Of a stretch of DNA of 7,350 bases, positions 1-6,871 are shown piece by piece (the first letter of the stretch is position 1; every line of letters starts with the position of its first letter). Under the pieces are notes generated by a model, which worked only from the letters and a program-made list of their open reading frames with translations, was not told the origin of the DNA and searched no databases. This DNA is from CAYXOX01 sp964466745 (GTDB lineage: Bacteria > Pseudomonadota > Alphaproteobacteria > Rhodobacterales > Rhodobacteraceae). The stretch covers positions 1-7,350 of the forward strand of contig CAYXOX010000151.1 of the NCBI GenBank assembly GCA_964466745.1. Reading direction: 5' to 3'. The position numbers were made by a program, and so were the translations under genes.

Positions 1-2034
1 CCCGTCACCGACGCCTGGCTGGCCGAGGGCCCGGGCCTCGGCGCGCTGGAGCCGGCGGCGGCCGACCTCACGCTGGTTGAGGCGCCCGGCCCGCGCCAGG
101 AGGCCGAGGCCATCGCGCTGGGGCTGCGCGGCGCGACGGAGGACGGCCGCACCGCGGCGCTCATCACGCCCGACCGGACGCTCGCCCGCCGGGTGGCGGC
201 GGCGCTCTCCCGATGGGGGATCGTGCCGGACGACAGCGCCGGGCTGCCGCTGCAACTTTCGCCGCCGGGCCGGTTCCTGCGGCAGACGGCCCAGCTTGCG
301 GCGCGAACGCTGGCGGCAGACGCGCTGCTCGCGGTGCTCAAGCATCCGCTCTGCGCCAGCGGGCCGGCGCGCGGGCCCCATCTGCTGATGGCGCGGGAGC
401 TGGAGCTTCACATCCGCGACAAGGGCATGCCCTACCCCGACCGGGCCAGCCTCGATGGCTGGGCGAAGGAGAACGCCGCGCGCCCCGCCTGGCTCGACTG
501 GCTCTTCGCCTGCATCGATGCGCATCCCGGGCCGGGCGATGCGCCGCTGCCCGCGCACGTGGCCCGGCATCGCCGCCTTGCGGAAACCCTCGCCGCGGGG
601 CCCGGCGCCGCGCCGGGGGAGTCCGGCGCGCTGTGGGAGGCCGCCGAGGGCCGCGCCGCGCTTGCCGCCTTCGCCGGCCTCGAGGCCGAGGCCGAAGCCG
701 GAGGCGCGATGAGCGGAGAGGACTATGCCCGTCTGCTCGACGGTGTGCTCGCCGCGGGCTCGGTGCGCCGGCCCGACACCGGGCATCCGCGCATCCTCAT
801 CTGGGGCACGCTGGAGGCCCGTGTGCAGGGGGCCGAACTGCTCGTTCTCGGCGGGCTCAACGAGGGGACATGGCCCGAGGCGCCGCCGCCCGACCCCTGG
901 CTCAACCGCGCCATGCGCGACGCGGCGGGCCTGTTGCTGCCCGAGCGGCGGATCGGGCTTTCGGCCCACGACTTCCAGCAGGCCGTCTGCGGCGCGGAGG
1001 TCTGGCTCACGCGCGCCACGCGGGACGACAGCGCCGAGACGGTGCCCTCGCGCTGGCTCAACCGGCTGACCAACCTGGTGGGCGGGCTCGGCGAGACGGG
1101 CGGCCGCGAGGCGCTGGAGGCGATGCGGGACCGCGGCCGGCGCTGGCTGGCGTGGGCGGAAACGCTGGCCCTACCCGAGGCGGCAGTGCCGCCCGCCCGG
1201 CGGCCCTCGCCCCGGCTTGCCGGCCGCCTTCCCGCGCGGCTCTCGGTCACGCAGGTGTCGCGGTTGATCCGGGATCCGTATGCCGTCTACGCCCAGTCGA
1301 TCCTGCGGTTGCGCGAGACGGGAGCGCTCATGCCCGAACCCGGCGCGCCGGAGCGTGGCAGCGCCTTGCACCGCGTGCTCGAGGTGGCGGTGGAGGAGGG
1401 CGCCGCGCAGGATCCCGCCGCGCTCATCGCGGTGGCGGAGCGGGTGCTGGAGGAGGAGGTGCCCTGGCCCACCGCGCGGCGCTTCTGGCTGGCGCGGCTG
1501 GCGCGGGTCGCGCCGTGGTTTGCCCGGACGGAGGCGGAGCGGGCCCTCAGGGGCAGGCCTGCTCATTTCGAGCTGTTCGGGCGGCTTCGGCACGAATCGC
1601 TTCCCGTGGAGTTCCGCGGCAAGGCCGACCGGATCGATCTCGCCCCGGACGGGCGCGTGCTGATCTACGATTACAAGACGGGCGAGCCGCCCAACGCGAA
1701 CCAGCAACAGCACTTCGACAAGCAGCTTATCGTGACCGCGGTGATGGTGGAGCGCGGGGCGTTCGACGTGCTGGGCGCGCGCCGCGTGGCCGAGGCCAGC
1801 TTCATCGGCCTCGCGAAGAACCCGAAGGAGGTTCCCGCGCCATTCGACGTGGCGCCGCCCGACGCCGAATGGGCGGGGCTCACCGAGCTTCTGGAGGGCT
1901 ACCTCGCGGGCCGCCATGGCTACACCGCGCGCCGCGCGCCCTTCGCCGATGCGGAAACGAGCCCGGCCGATCACCTTGCGCGCTTCGGCGAGTGGGAGCC
2001 TGCCGACGAGCCGGACCCGGAGGACATCCCGTGA
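1..2034 (+). CDS. addB: AddB, ATP-dependent nuclease/inactive helicase subunit (C-terminal part, 5'-truncated)
   Basis: This is the C-terminal 677 residues of AddB, partner of AddA in the helicase-nuclease that resects double-strand breaks before RecA loading. The frame is open from the first base, so the start lies outside; alphaproteobacterial AddB is usually about 1000 residues, so roughly the first third is missing. Visible landmarks, numbered within the fragment: a helicase-like block with LVLGGLNEGTWPE, then PERRIGLSAHDF and VPSRWLNRL, typical of alphaproteobacterial AddB; then a RecB-family nuclease domain with GSALHRVLE (His457), GKADRID (Asp543), IYDYKTG (Asp557, Lys559) and DKQL (Gln575), so the nuclease site looks intact. 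In this family AddB keeps a helicase fold without motor activity and, in Bacillus, reads Chi. Only three cysteines are visible and none lies after the nuclease motifs, so the Fe-S cluster of Bacillus AddB is probably absent. The acidic tail ends in a TGA that overlaps the addA start. Confidence 0.95.
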   Translation, partial: PVTDAWLAEGPGLGALEPAAADLTLVEAPGPRQEAEAIALGLRGATEDGRTAALITPDRTLARRVAAALSRWGIVPDDSAGLPLQLSPPGRFLRQTAQLAARTLAADALLAVLKHPLCASGPARGPHLLMARELELHIRDKGMPYPDRASLDGWAKENAARPAWLDWLFACIDAHPGPGDAPLPAHVARHRRLAETLAAGPGAAPGESGALWEAAEGRAALAAFAGLEAEAEAGGAMSGEDYARLLDGVLAAGSVRRPDTGHPRILIWGTLEARVQGAELLVLGGLNEGTWPEAPPPDPWLNRAMRDAAGLLLPERRIGLSAHDFQQAVCGAEVWLTRATRDDSAETVPSRWLNRLTNLVGGLGETGGREALEAMRDRGRRWLAWAETLALPEAAVPPARRPSPRLAGRLPARLSVTQVSRLIRDPYAVYAQSILRLRETGALMPEPGAPERGSALHRVLEVAVEEGAAQDPAALIAVAERVLEEEVPWPTARRFWLARLARVAPWFARTEAERALRGRPAHFELFGRLRHESLPVEFRGKADRIDLAPDGRVLIYDYKTGEPPNANQQQHFDKQLIVTAVMVERGAFDVLGARRVAEASFIGLAKNPKEVPAPFDVAPPDAEWAGLTELLEGYLAGRHGYTARRAPFADAETSPADHLARFGEWEPADEPDPEDIP
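2019..2024 (+). promoter_or_regulatory. Ribosome binding site of addA
   Basis: GGAGGA lies inside the last codons of addB, six bases before the GTG at 2031. It is a near-perfect Shine-Dalgarno sequence and decides the addA start. The next in-frame ATG (2097) would begin just before the Walker A motif and remove the Q-motif region. Confidence 0.8.
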
Positions 2035-5000
2035 TCCGCGACGAGGCGACCGAACGCCAGGTGGCCGCGGCCAACCCAAAGGCCTCGACCTGGCTGATGG
2101 CCAATGCCGGCTCCGGCAAGACGAGCGTGCTCACCAACCGCGTCGCCCGGCTGCTGATCGGCGGGGTGCCGCCGCAGCGCATCCTCTGCCTGACCTATAC
2201 CATCGCCGCCGCCAACGAGATGCAGAACCGCCTGTTCGGCCGGCTCGGGGCCTGGGCGATGCGCGACGACCGCGCGCTCACGGCGGAGCTGCGGGAGCTC
2301 GGGGTCGAGGGCCCGCTGGGCAGCACCCGGCTCGCCGAGGCGCGGCGGCTCTTCGCCCGCGCGCTCGAAACGCCGGGCGGGCTCAAGATCCAGACGATTC
2401 ACTCCTTCTGCGCCGGGCTGCTGCGCCGCTTCCCGCTGGAGGCAGGCGTGGGGCCGGAGTTCACCGAGCTGGAGGAATCGGCCTCCGTCGCCCTCCGGCG
2501 GCTGGTGCTGGAAGAGATGGTCGCCGGCCCCGAACGCGCGCTCGTGGATGCGCTCGCGGCGGCGCATGGCGGGGCGGAGGCCGATCCGCTGCTCGCGGCG
2601 ATCACCGCAAGGGCGCAGGAGCTCTCCTCGCCACCATCCGAGGCGGAGCTGGCCCGGGCGCACGGGATCGAACCGGGCACCAGCCTCGCTTCGACGGAGG
2701 AGGCCGTGTTTCAGGGCGGCGAGGGGGACGTGCTGCGCGATCTGCACCGGTTCCTCGCCGAGGGCAGCGCCAACGACGTGAAGGCGGCCGCCAAGCTGGC
2801 GCCCCTGGTGGCGCGCAAAGCCCCCCCGGAACTCGGTGATCTCGACATCCTCGAGGACGTGTTCCTGACCGGCGCCGGCGCGACGGAGCCGTTCAGTGCC
2901 AAGCTCGGGAAGTTTCCAACCAAGGCGACGCGCGGCGAGATGGAACGCGCGGGCTGCGACCTCGACGCGCTGGAGGCGTTCATGCGCCGGGTGGAGGCCG
3001 CGCGACCGGCGCGTCTCGGCCTCGCCGCCCTCGAGCGCACCCGCGTGCTGCACGCCTTCGCCGGGGCGTTCCTGCCGCGCTACACCGCCGCCAAGGCCGC
3101 CCGCGGCGCGCTCGATTTCGACGACCTGATCCACCTCGCCCGCGCGCTTCTGACCGATCCGGCCCAGGCGCAATGGGTGCTCTGGCGGCTCGACGGCGGG
3201 ATCGAGCACATCCTCGTGGACGAGGCGCAGGACACGAGCCCCGCGCAATGGGAGGTGATTCGCTTGCTGGCCGAGGAGATCGCCGCCGGGCTCGGCGCCG
3301 AGCGCAGGCGCGAGCGCACGCTCTTCGTGGTGGGCGATCCCAAGCAATCGATCTACTCGTTCCAGGGCGCCGATGCGGAGGTGTTCGCCGACACCCACGA
3401 ACATTTCAGAGCCCGGCTCGCGCCGCCCGGCCCGGGCCTGCTGGAGCTGGATCTGCAGGTGTCTTTCCGCTCCGCGCCGGAGATCCTCCGCGCGGTGGAC
3501 GCCACCTTCGAGCGCGCCGCGGGGCCGGGCTTCTCGCCGGTGCACAAGGCCCATCGCCACGACATGCCCGGCCGGGTGGACCTGTGGGAACCCGTGCCCC
3601 CGAGCGACAAGGACGATCCGCAGGACTGGCGCACCCCGACCGACCGCACCGCCCAGACCCATCACAGCGTCGTGCTGGCCCGCCGCATCGCCGCGCGCAT
3701 CGGCGAGATGATCGCGGAGGAAACGATCTGCGTGCCGAAGCGGGACGGGCCAGGCTGGGAGCGGCGCGCGCTCCATGCCGGGGATTTCCTGGTGCTGGTG
3801 CAACGGCGCTCGGCGCTCTTCGCCGAGGTGATCCGCGCCTGCAAGGCGCTGGGCCTCCCCGTGGCGGGGGCGGACCGCCTCAAGGTCGGCGCCGAGCTGG
3901 CGGTGAAGGATCTTCTCGCCCTCTTGCGCTTTCTCGCCCTGCCGGAGGATTGCCACGCCCTCGCCTGTGCCCTGCGCTCGCCCCTCTTCGGCGTGACGGA
4001 GGCGGAACTCTACGCGCTCGCGGCGGGGCGAGGAAACCTGCCGCTCTGGGCGGTGATCCGCGACCGGGGAGGCCCGCTGCACGTGCGGCTTGCCGGCCTG
4101 CGCGACGGGGCCGATTTCCTGCGGCCCTACGAGCTGCTCGAAACGGTGCTCACCGCGCAGGGCGGGCGCCAGGCGCTCGTGGCCCGGCTCGGCCCCGAGG
4201 CCGAGGACGGGATCGACGCGCTGCTCTCCCAGGCGCTCGCCTACGAGGATCGCGGCGTTCCGAGCCTCACCGGCTTCCTCTCCTGGGTGGAGACGGAAAA
4301 CCTCGAGATCAAGCGCCAGGCCGACGCCGCCGGGCAGCGCATCCGGGTGATGACGGTCCACGGCGCCAAGGGGCTCGAAGCGCCGGTGGTGATCCTGCCC
4401 GACTGCGCCGAGCGCAAGCTGAGCCAGCCCGGCGCGCTCTGGCCCGCGGCGGGCACCGTGCTCTGGCCCGGCAACGGCGAGGAACGGCCCCCCGCCCTCG
4501 ACGCGGTGAAATCGAGGCTCGACGCCGCGCAGGAGGCAGAGCGGCTGCGCCTTCTCTACGTCGCCATGACCCGCGCCCAGAGCTGGTTGATCGTGGCCGC
4601 TGCCGGCAAGGCGGAGAAGGCCTGCTGGCATGCCCATGTGCGCGCCGGGCTCGAGGCGCTGGGCGCGCTGCCCCTGCCCGGTGGCGGCGGTCTGCGCATC
4701 GAGGGGCCGGGCTGGGCCGGGCCCGCCAGTGCATCCGGGGCGGCCGCTCCCCCCGCCGCCCCGCCGCCCCTCCCGCCGTGGGCGCACGCTCCAGCCGCCG
4801 CCCCTGTGCCCGTGCCCGCGCCGCTTTCCCCCTCCGACCTCGGCGGGGCCAAGGCGCTCCCCGGCGAGGCCGAGGGATGGGACGAGGAGGAAGCCCTGCG
4901 CCGCGGGCGCCAGATTCACCTGCTGCTCGAAACGCTCCCCGAGCTTCCCGAGAGCGCATGGCCGGGCGTCGGGCGGGCGCTGCTCGCCACCGGCGAGGAG

Positions 5001-5435
5001 CCCGCGACGCCCGCCGAGATGGAGGAGCGGCTGGAGCAGGCGGCGCGGGTGCTTCGCGCGCCGGGCCTTGCCGATCTCTTCGGCCCAGGCTCCATGGCCG
5101 AGAAGCCCATCGCCGCCGATCTGCCCGGCCCCGGCCCGGGTGCGCGGCGGATGCTGGGGGTGATCGACAGGCTCGTCGTCGCGCCCGGCAAGGTGCTGGC
5201 CGCCGATTTCAAGAGCAACCGGCTGGTCCCGCCCTCGCCCGAGGCCGTGCCCGAGGGCCTGCTCCGCCAGATGGGGGCCTACCGGGCGGCGCTGGCGCAG
5301 GTGTTCCCCGGCCGCGAGATCGCGACCGCGCTCGTCTTCACCCAGACGGCGGCCCGGATCGATCTGCCCGCGCACCTGACGATGCCCGCGCTGGAGCGGG
5401 CGCTGGCCACGGCGGGCGCGCCGGCGCCGGGTTGA
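2031..5435 (+). CDS. addA: AddA, double-strand break repair helicase-nuclease
   Basis: Complete 1134-residue AddA, the ATP-driven 3'-5' SF1A helicase and nuclease subunit of AddAB; the length is normal for alphaproteobacterial AddA. All helicase motifs are visible: Walker A ANAGSGKT (24-31), motif Ia LTYTIAAANEM (54-64), TIHSFC (122-127), DFDDL (362-366), Walker B DEAQDT (397-402), motif III GDPKQS (435-440), motif IV VSFRS (477-481), motif V TVHGAKGLE (775-783) and motif VI LLYVAMTRA (841-849). A Pro/Ala-rich linker (about 897-931) leads to the RecB-type nuclease: RQIH (His963), GVIDRL (Asp1046), ADFKSN (Asp1059, Lys1061) and QMGAY (Gln1080, Tyr1084). Helicase and nuclease centres therefore both look active. 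The GTG start overlaps the addB stop as GTGA, with a good ribosome site, implying translational coupling. One oddity is isoleucine at residue 58 in motif Ia, where I recall lysine or another polar residue in relatives. Confidence 0.97.
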   Translation: MIRDEATERQVAAANPKASTWLMANAGSGKTSVLTNRVARLLIGGVPPQRILCLTYTIAAANEMQNRLFGRLGAWAMRDDRALTAELRELGVEGPLGSTRLAEARRLFARALETPGGLKIQTIHSFCAGLLRRFPLEAGVGPEFTELEESASVALRRLVLEEMVAGPERALVDALAAAHGGAEADPLLAAITARAQELSSPPSEAELARAHGIEPGTSLASTEEAVFQGGEGDVLRDLHRFLAEGSANDVKAAAKLAPLVARKAPPELGDLDILEDVFLTGAGATEPFSAKLGKFPTKATRGEMERAGCDLDALEAFMRRVEAARPARLGLAALERTRVLHAFAGAFLPRYTAAKAARGALDFDDLIHLARALLTDPAQAQWVLWRLDGGIEHILVDEAQDTSPAQWEVIRLLAEEIAAGLGAERRRERTLFVVGDPKQSIYSFQGADAEVFADTHEHFRARLAPPGPGLLELDLQVSFRSAPEILRAVDATFERAAGPGFSPVHKAHRHDMPGRVDLWEPVPPSDKDDPQDWRTPTDRTAQTHHSVVLARRIAARIGEMIAEETICVPKRDGPGWERRALHAGDFLVLVQRRSALFAEVIRACKALGLPVAGADRLKVGAELAVKDLLALLRFLALPEDCHALACALRSPLFGVTEAELYALAAGRGNLPLWAVIRDRGGPLHVRLAGLRDGADFLRPYELLETVLTAQGGRQALVARLGPEAEDGIDALLSQALAYEDRGVPSLTGFLSWVETENLEIKRQADAAGQRIRVMTVHGAKGLEAPVVILPDCAERKLSQPGALWPAAGTVLWPGNGEERPPALDAVKSRLDAAQEAERLRLLYVAMTRAQSWLIVAAAGKAEKACWHAHVRAGLEALGALPLPGGGGLRIEGPGWAGPASASGAAAPPAAPPPLPPWAHAPAAAPVPVPAPLSPSDLGGAKALPGEAEGWDEEEALRRGRQIHLLLETLPELPESAWPGVGRALLATGEEPATPAEMEERLEQAARVLRAPGLADLFGPGSMAEKPIAADLPGPGPGARRMLGVIDRLVVAPGKVLAADFKSNRLVPPSPEAVPEGLLRQMGAYRAALAQVFPGREIATALVFTQTAARIDLPAHLTMPALERALATAGAPAPG

Positions 5436-5460
5436 CGCTGGGCCCGGGCCTGCCTACCTC
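5432..5460 (+). promoter_or_regulatory. Candidate sigma-70-type promoter for trxA
   Basis: TTGACG (5432-5437) matches the -35 consensus at five of six bases and overlaps the addA stop codon. After 17 bases comes TACCTC (5455-5460), a weak -10 match. The spacer contains the perfect 10-base palindrome GGCCCGGGCC (5441-5450). A start near 5467 would give a leader of about 30 bases. The GC-rich background and poor -10 keep this tentative; trxA may also receive read-through from addA. Confidence 0.4.
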
Positions 5461-5484
5461 TGGAGGCCGTCACTCAGCGCCCCC

Positions 5485-5490
5485 AGGAGA
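5485..5490 (+). promoter_or_regulatory. Ribosome binding site of trxA
   Basis: AGGAGA lies seven bases before the ATG at 5498. It fixes the trxA start, which matters because this reading frame stays open far upstream through addA with no stop codon. Confidence 0.75.
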
Positions 5491-5497
5491 TAGTCCC

Positions 5498-5818
5498 ATG
5501 GCCACCCACGCCGTCACCGACACCACCTTCGACGCGGAAGTCCGCCAGGCCGACCTGCCCGTCGTGGTGGATTTCTGGGCCGAGTGGTGCGGCCCCTGCA
5601 AGCAGATCGGCCCTGCGCTGGAGGAACTCGCCACCGAGTACGAGGGCCGCATCAAGGTCGTGAAGGTGGACGTGGATTCGAACCCCTCCACCGCCGCGTC
5701 GCTCGGCGTGCGGGGCATTCCTTCGCTCTTCCTGTTCAAGAACGGCCAGATCGTCTCGAACCGCACCGGCGCCGCCCCGAAGGCCGCGCTGCAGAAGTGG
5801 ATCGACGAGGCCATCTGA
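5498..5818 (+). CDS. trxA: Thioredoxin 1 (TrxA)
   Basis: Complete 106-residue cytosolic thioredoxin, the usual length. It reduces disulfides in substrates such as ribonucleotide reductase, methionine sulfoxide reductase and peroxidases, and is itself reduced by NADPH-thioredoxin reductase. The active site is WCGPC with Cys31 and Cys34, preceded by the buried Asp25 (VVVDFWAEW). Lys56 and the cis-proline loop GVRGIPS (Pro75) are present. Serine follows the cis-proline where E. coli has threonine, a mild substitution near the substrate-binding groove. There is no signal peptide or membrane segment. The gene follows addA by 62 bases on the same strand, with its own ribosome site and a possible promoter, so it can be expressed apart from addBA. 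A GC-rich hairpin follows the stop after a few bases. Identification is secure. Confidence 0.98.
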   Translation: MATHAVTDTTFDAEVRQADLPVVVDFWAEWCGPCKQIGPALEELATEYEGRIKVVKVDVDSNPSTAASLGVRGIPSLFLFKNGQIVSNRTGAAPKAALQKWIDEAI

Positions 5819-5823
5819 GCCCC

Positions 5824-5849
5824 CGGGGCGCGCGCTCGTCCGCGCCCCG
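5824..5849. terminator. GC-rich hairpin, probable bidirectional terminator
   Basis: A perfect 9-base-pair stem, CGGGGCGCG (5824-5832) with CGCGCCCCG (5841-5849), encloses an 8-base loop. It fills nearly all of the 31-base gap between the convergent trxA and minus-strand gene and touches the latter's TAG stop (5852-5850). Neither side has a T-run, so it is not a textbook intrinsic terminator; the position between convergent stops is the main support. Confidence 0.55.
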
Positions 5850-6764
5850 CTACACCGGCCATCCGAGCGCCCGCAGGCGCGCGGAGATCCGCGCCGCGGC
5901 GTCCTCGCGCCCGGCGTTGATCGAGCGCTCCTGCCAGTACCACCACAGGTACGGGCCCGGGTCGGGCGCCGGGCCGGCCTGGGCGGCATGCAGGGCCGGC
6001 GCGCGCCCCATGCGGTGCACGTCGAAGGCGATGTGGTGGAAATCCGTGCGCCCGAAGAGCACCACCGGCTTGCGGAAGAACATCGCCGAGAAGCCCGCGG
6101 CGGAGGTCTGCGTCGCCACGTAGCGGCAGCCCGCGAGCCAGCGCGTCATGCCGCCGGTCTCGATGCGCAGCCGCGGGTGCCGCCCCGCCAGCCGCGCGAG
6201 CGCGGCCCGCTCCGCCAGGCCGTAGCGCTCCTTCGGGTGCAGGCCGGCCACCACCGGCCGGCCCGGGTCGGCCGCGAGCACCGCCTCGATCATCTCCAGC
6301 GGGCTGCAGGACTGGAAACCGCGCCGCCGCGTCAGCCGGCCCTGCAGCGGCACATAGGCGAAGTCGCCGCGCCGGGCGCTCGCGGCCTCGCTGCCGAAGA
6401 GGTGCCGCTGCCAGCGCGCGAAAAACGCCTGTGCCGCGGCCGGGTCGATCGTTTCGGGCCGGTAGGTCGCGCGCGCCACGTCCCACTCCCAGCGGCGCGC
6501 GTCGCGCTCGATGGCCCAGAAGGGGTAATGGTAGGCCCGCCGGACCGTGAGCGCCCGCGCCCCCGCCGGGCGGCGCATGTGGTGCAGGCCGAAGCGCCCG
6601 AGCGCCCGCGTCGAGGCCCGGGCCAGGGGGCCCTCTCCCGCCAGCCGGACCTGCCATCCGGCGTCCTCGACAGCCTCCCGGACGCGGGCGAAGAAATTGT
6701 GCCGCCCCGCCGCGACGCTGGCGCGCAGTTCGCCGTCGAGATGCAGGATGAGCACCGGCGCCAT
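5850..6764 (-). CDS. Hypothetical protein, capsule-polysaccharide/GT-B-like
   Basis: Complete 304-residue protein, convergent with trxA and divergent from hslV. I do not recognise a named gene. Visible elements are a hydrophobic start followed by LHLDGE (7-12), an Arg/Trp-rich stretch (about 52-100), YVPLQG (137-142), SPLEMIEAVL (154-163), GLHPKE (174-179), TQTSAAGFSAMFF (218-230), KPVVLFG (232-238), DFHHIA (241-246) and WWYWQERSINA (274-284). The order PLQ, then HP, then a small-residue loop, helix and KPVVLFG resembles the C-terminal half of capsule polysaccharide (KpsC/KpsS-like) and other GT-B sugar transferases, so a role in surface polysaccharide is possible but unproven. No signal peptide or membrane helix is evident, suggesting a cytosolic protein. 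The ATG at 6764 is chosen because an in-frame TAG lies at 6776-6774 and no earlier ATG follows it. No Shine-Dalgarno sequence precedes it, so the message may be leaderless. Confidence 0.85.
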   Translation of the reverse strand: MAPVLILHLDGELRASVAAGRHNFFARVREAVEDAGWQVRLAGEGPLARASTRALGRFGLHHMRRPAGARALTVRRAYHYPFWAIERDARRWEWDVARATYRPETIDPAAAQAFFARWQRHLFGSEAASARRGDFAYVPLQGRLTRRRGFQSCSPLEMIEAVLAADPGRPVVAGLHPKERYGLAERAALARLAGRHPRLRIETGGMTRWLAGCRYVATQTSAAGFSAMFFRKPVVLFGRTDFHHIAFDVHRMGRAPALHAAQAGPAPDPGPYLWWYWQERSINAGREDAAARISARLRALGWPV

Positions 6765-6770
6765 GGCCCA

Positions 6771-6799
6771 TCGCTAGCCGCGCGGCCCCCGCCGCGCAA
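6771..6799 (-). promoter_or_regulatory. Candidate promoter for the minus-strand gene, leaderless arrangement
   Basis: On the minus strand TTGCGC (6799-6794) is followed after 17 bases by TAGCGA (6776-6771). The A of the ATG at 6764 then lies seven bases after the -10, about where transcription should begin. This fits the missing ribosome binding site. Both hexamers are only partial matches. Confidence 0.3.
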
Positions 6800-6811
6800 G
6801 CCGGCGGCGGG
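6788..6811. repeat. Inverted repeat in the divergent intergenic region
   Basis: CCCGCCGC (6788-6795) and GCGGCGGG (6804-6811) are perfect inverted copies around an 8-base centre. The repeat lies between the two divergent starts, covers the candidate -35 of the minus-strand gene and abuts the candidate -35 of hslV. It could be an operator or just GC-rich chance. Confidence 0.4.
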
Positions 6812-6840
6812 TTGTGCGCCTGGCCGCGCCCCGCCATACA
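6812..6840 (+). promoter_or_regulatory. Candidate promoter for hslV
   Basis: TTGTGC (6812-6817), a 17-base spacer and CATACA (6835-6840) form a weak -35/-10 pair; the run CATACAT is one of the few AT-richer spots in this GC-rich gap. hslV is a heat-shock gene in many proteobacteria, so an RpoH-type promoter is plausible, but the match is too poor to assign the sigma factor. Confidence 0.35.
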
Positions 6841-6855
6841 TCGCTCCGAGGTGAG

Positions 6856-6862
6856 AGGAGGA
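6856..6862 (+). promoter_or_regulatory. Ribosome binding site of hslV
   Basis: AGGAGGA lies nine bases before the ATG at 6872. It favours that ATG over an in-frame GTG at 6851, which would place this ribosome site inside the coding region. Confidence 0.75.
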
Positions 6863-6871
6863 CGCAGCCCC

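Noticed and set aside
213..2030. In-frame upstream extension of addA across addB, starting at 213.
   Set aside because: The extension is a shadow of addB. AddA family length, the Q-motif/Walker A spacing and the ribosome site at 2019 place the start at GTG 2031.
1971..5375. A 1134-codon open frame on the minus strand opposite addA, by coincidence the same length as AddA.
   Set aside because: It mirrors addA, which has every helicase and nuclease motif. Long antisense frames arise from the lack of stop codons at this GC content, and its Arg/Gly/His/Leu-rich translation shows no family motif.
3173..5818. An 881-codon plus-strand frame that runs through addA and ends as thioredoxin, suggesting a fusion protein.
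   Set aside because: Only the last 106 codons resemble a protein. The ATG at 5498 has a good ribosome site and gives the standard thioredoxin length; the rest is an addA shadow frame without stops.
5988..6854. A 288-codon plus-strand frame opposite the orphan gene.
   Set aside because: Its translation is a low-complexity Arg/Pro/Ala mix without motifs, no convincing ribosome site was seen, and it lies opposite the better-supported minus-strand gene.
6851..6871. Alternative GTG start for hslV seven codons upstream.
   Set aside because: It would put the AGGAGGA ribosome site inside the gene and lengthen the propeptide with residues not expected in the family.
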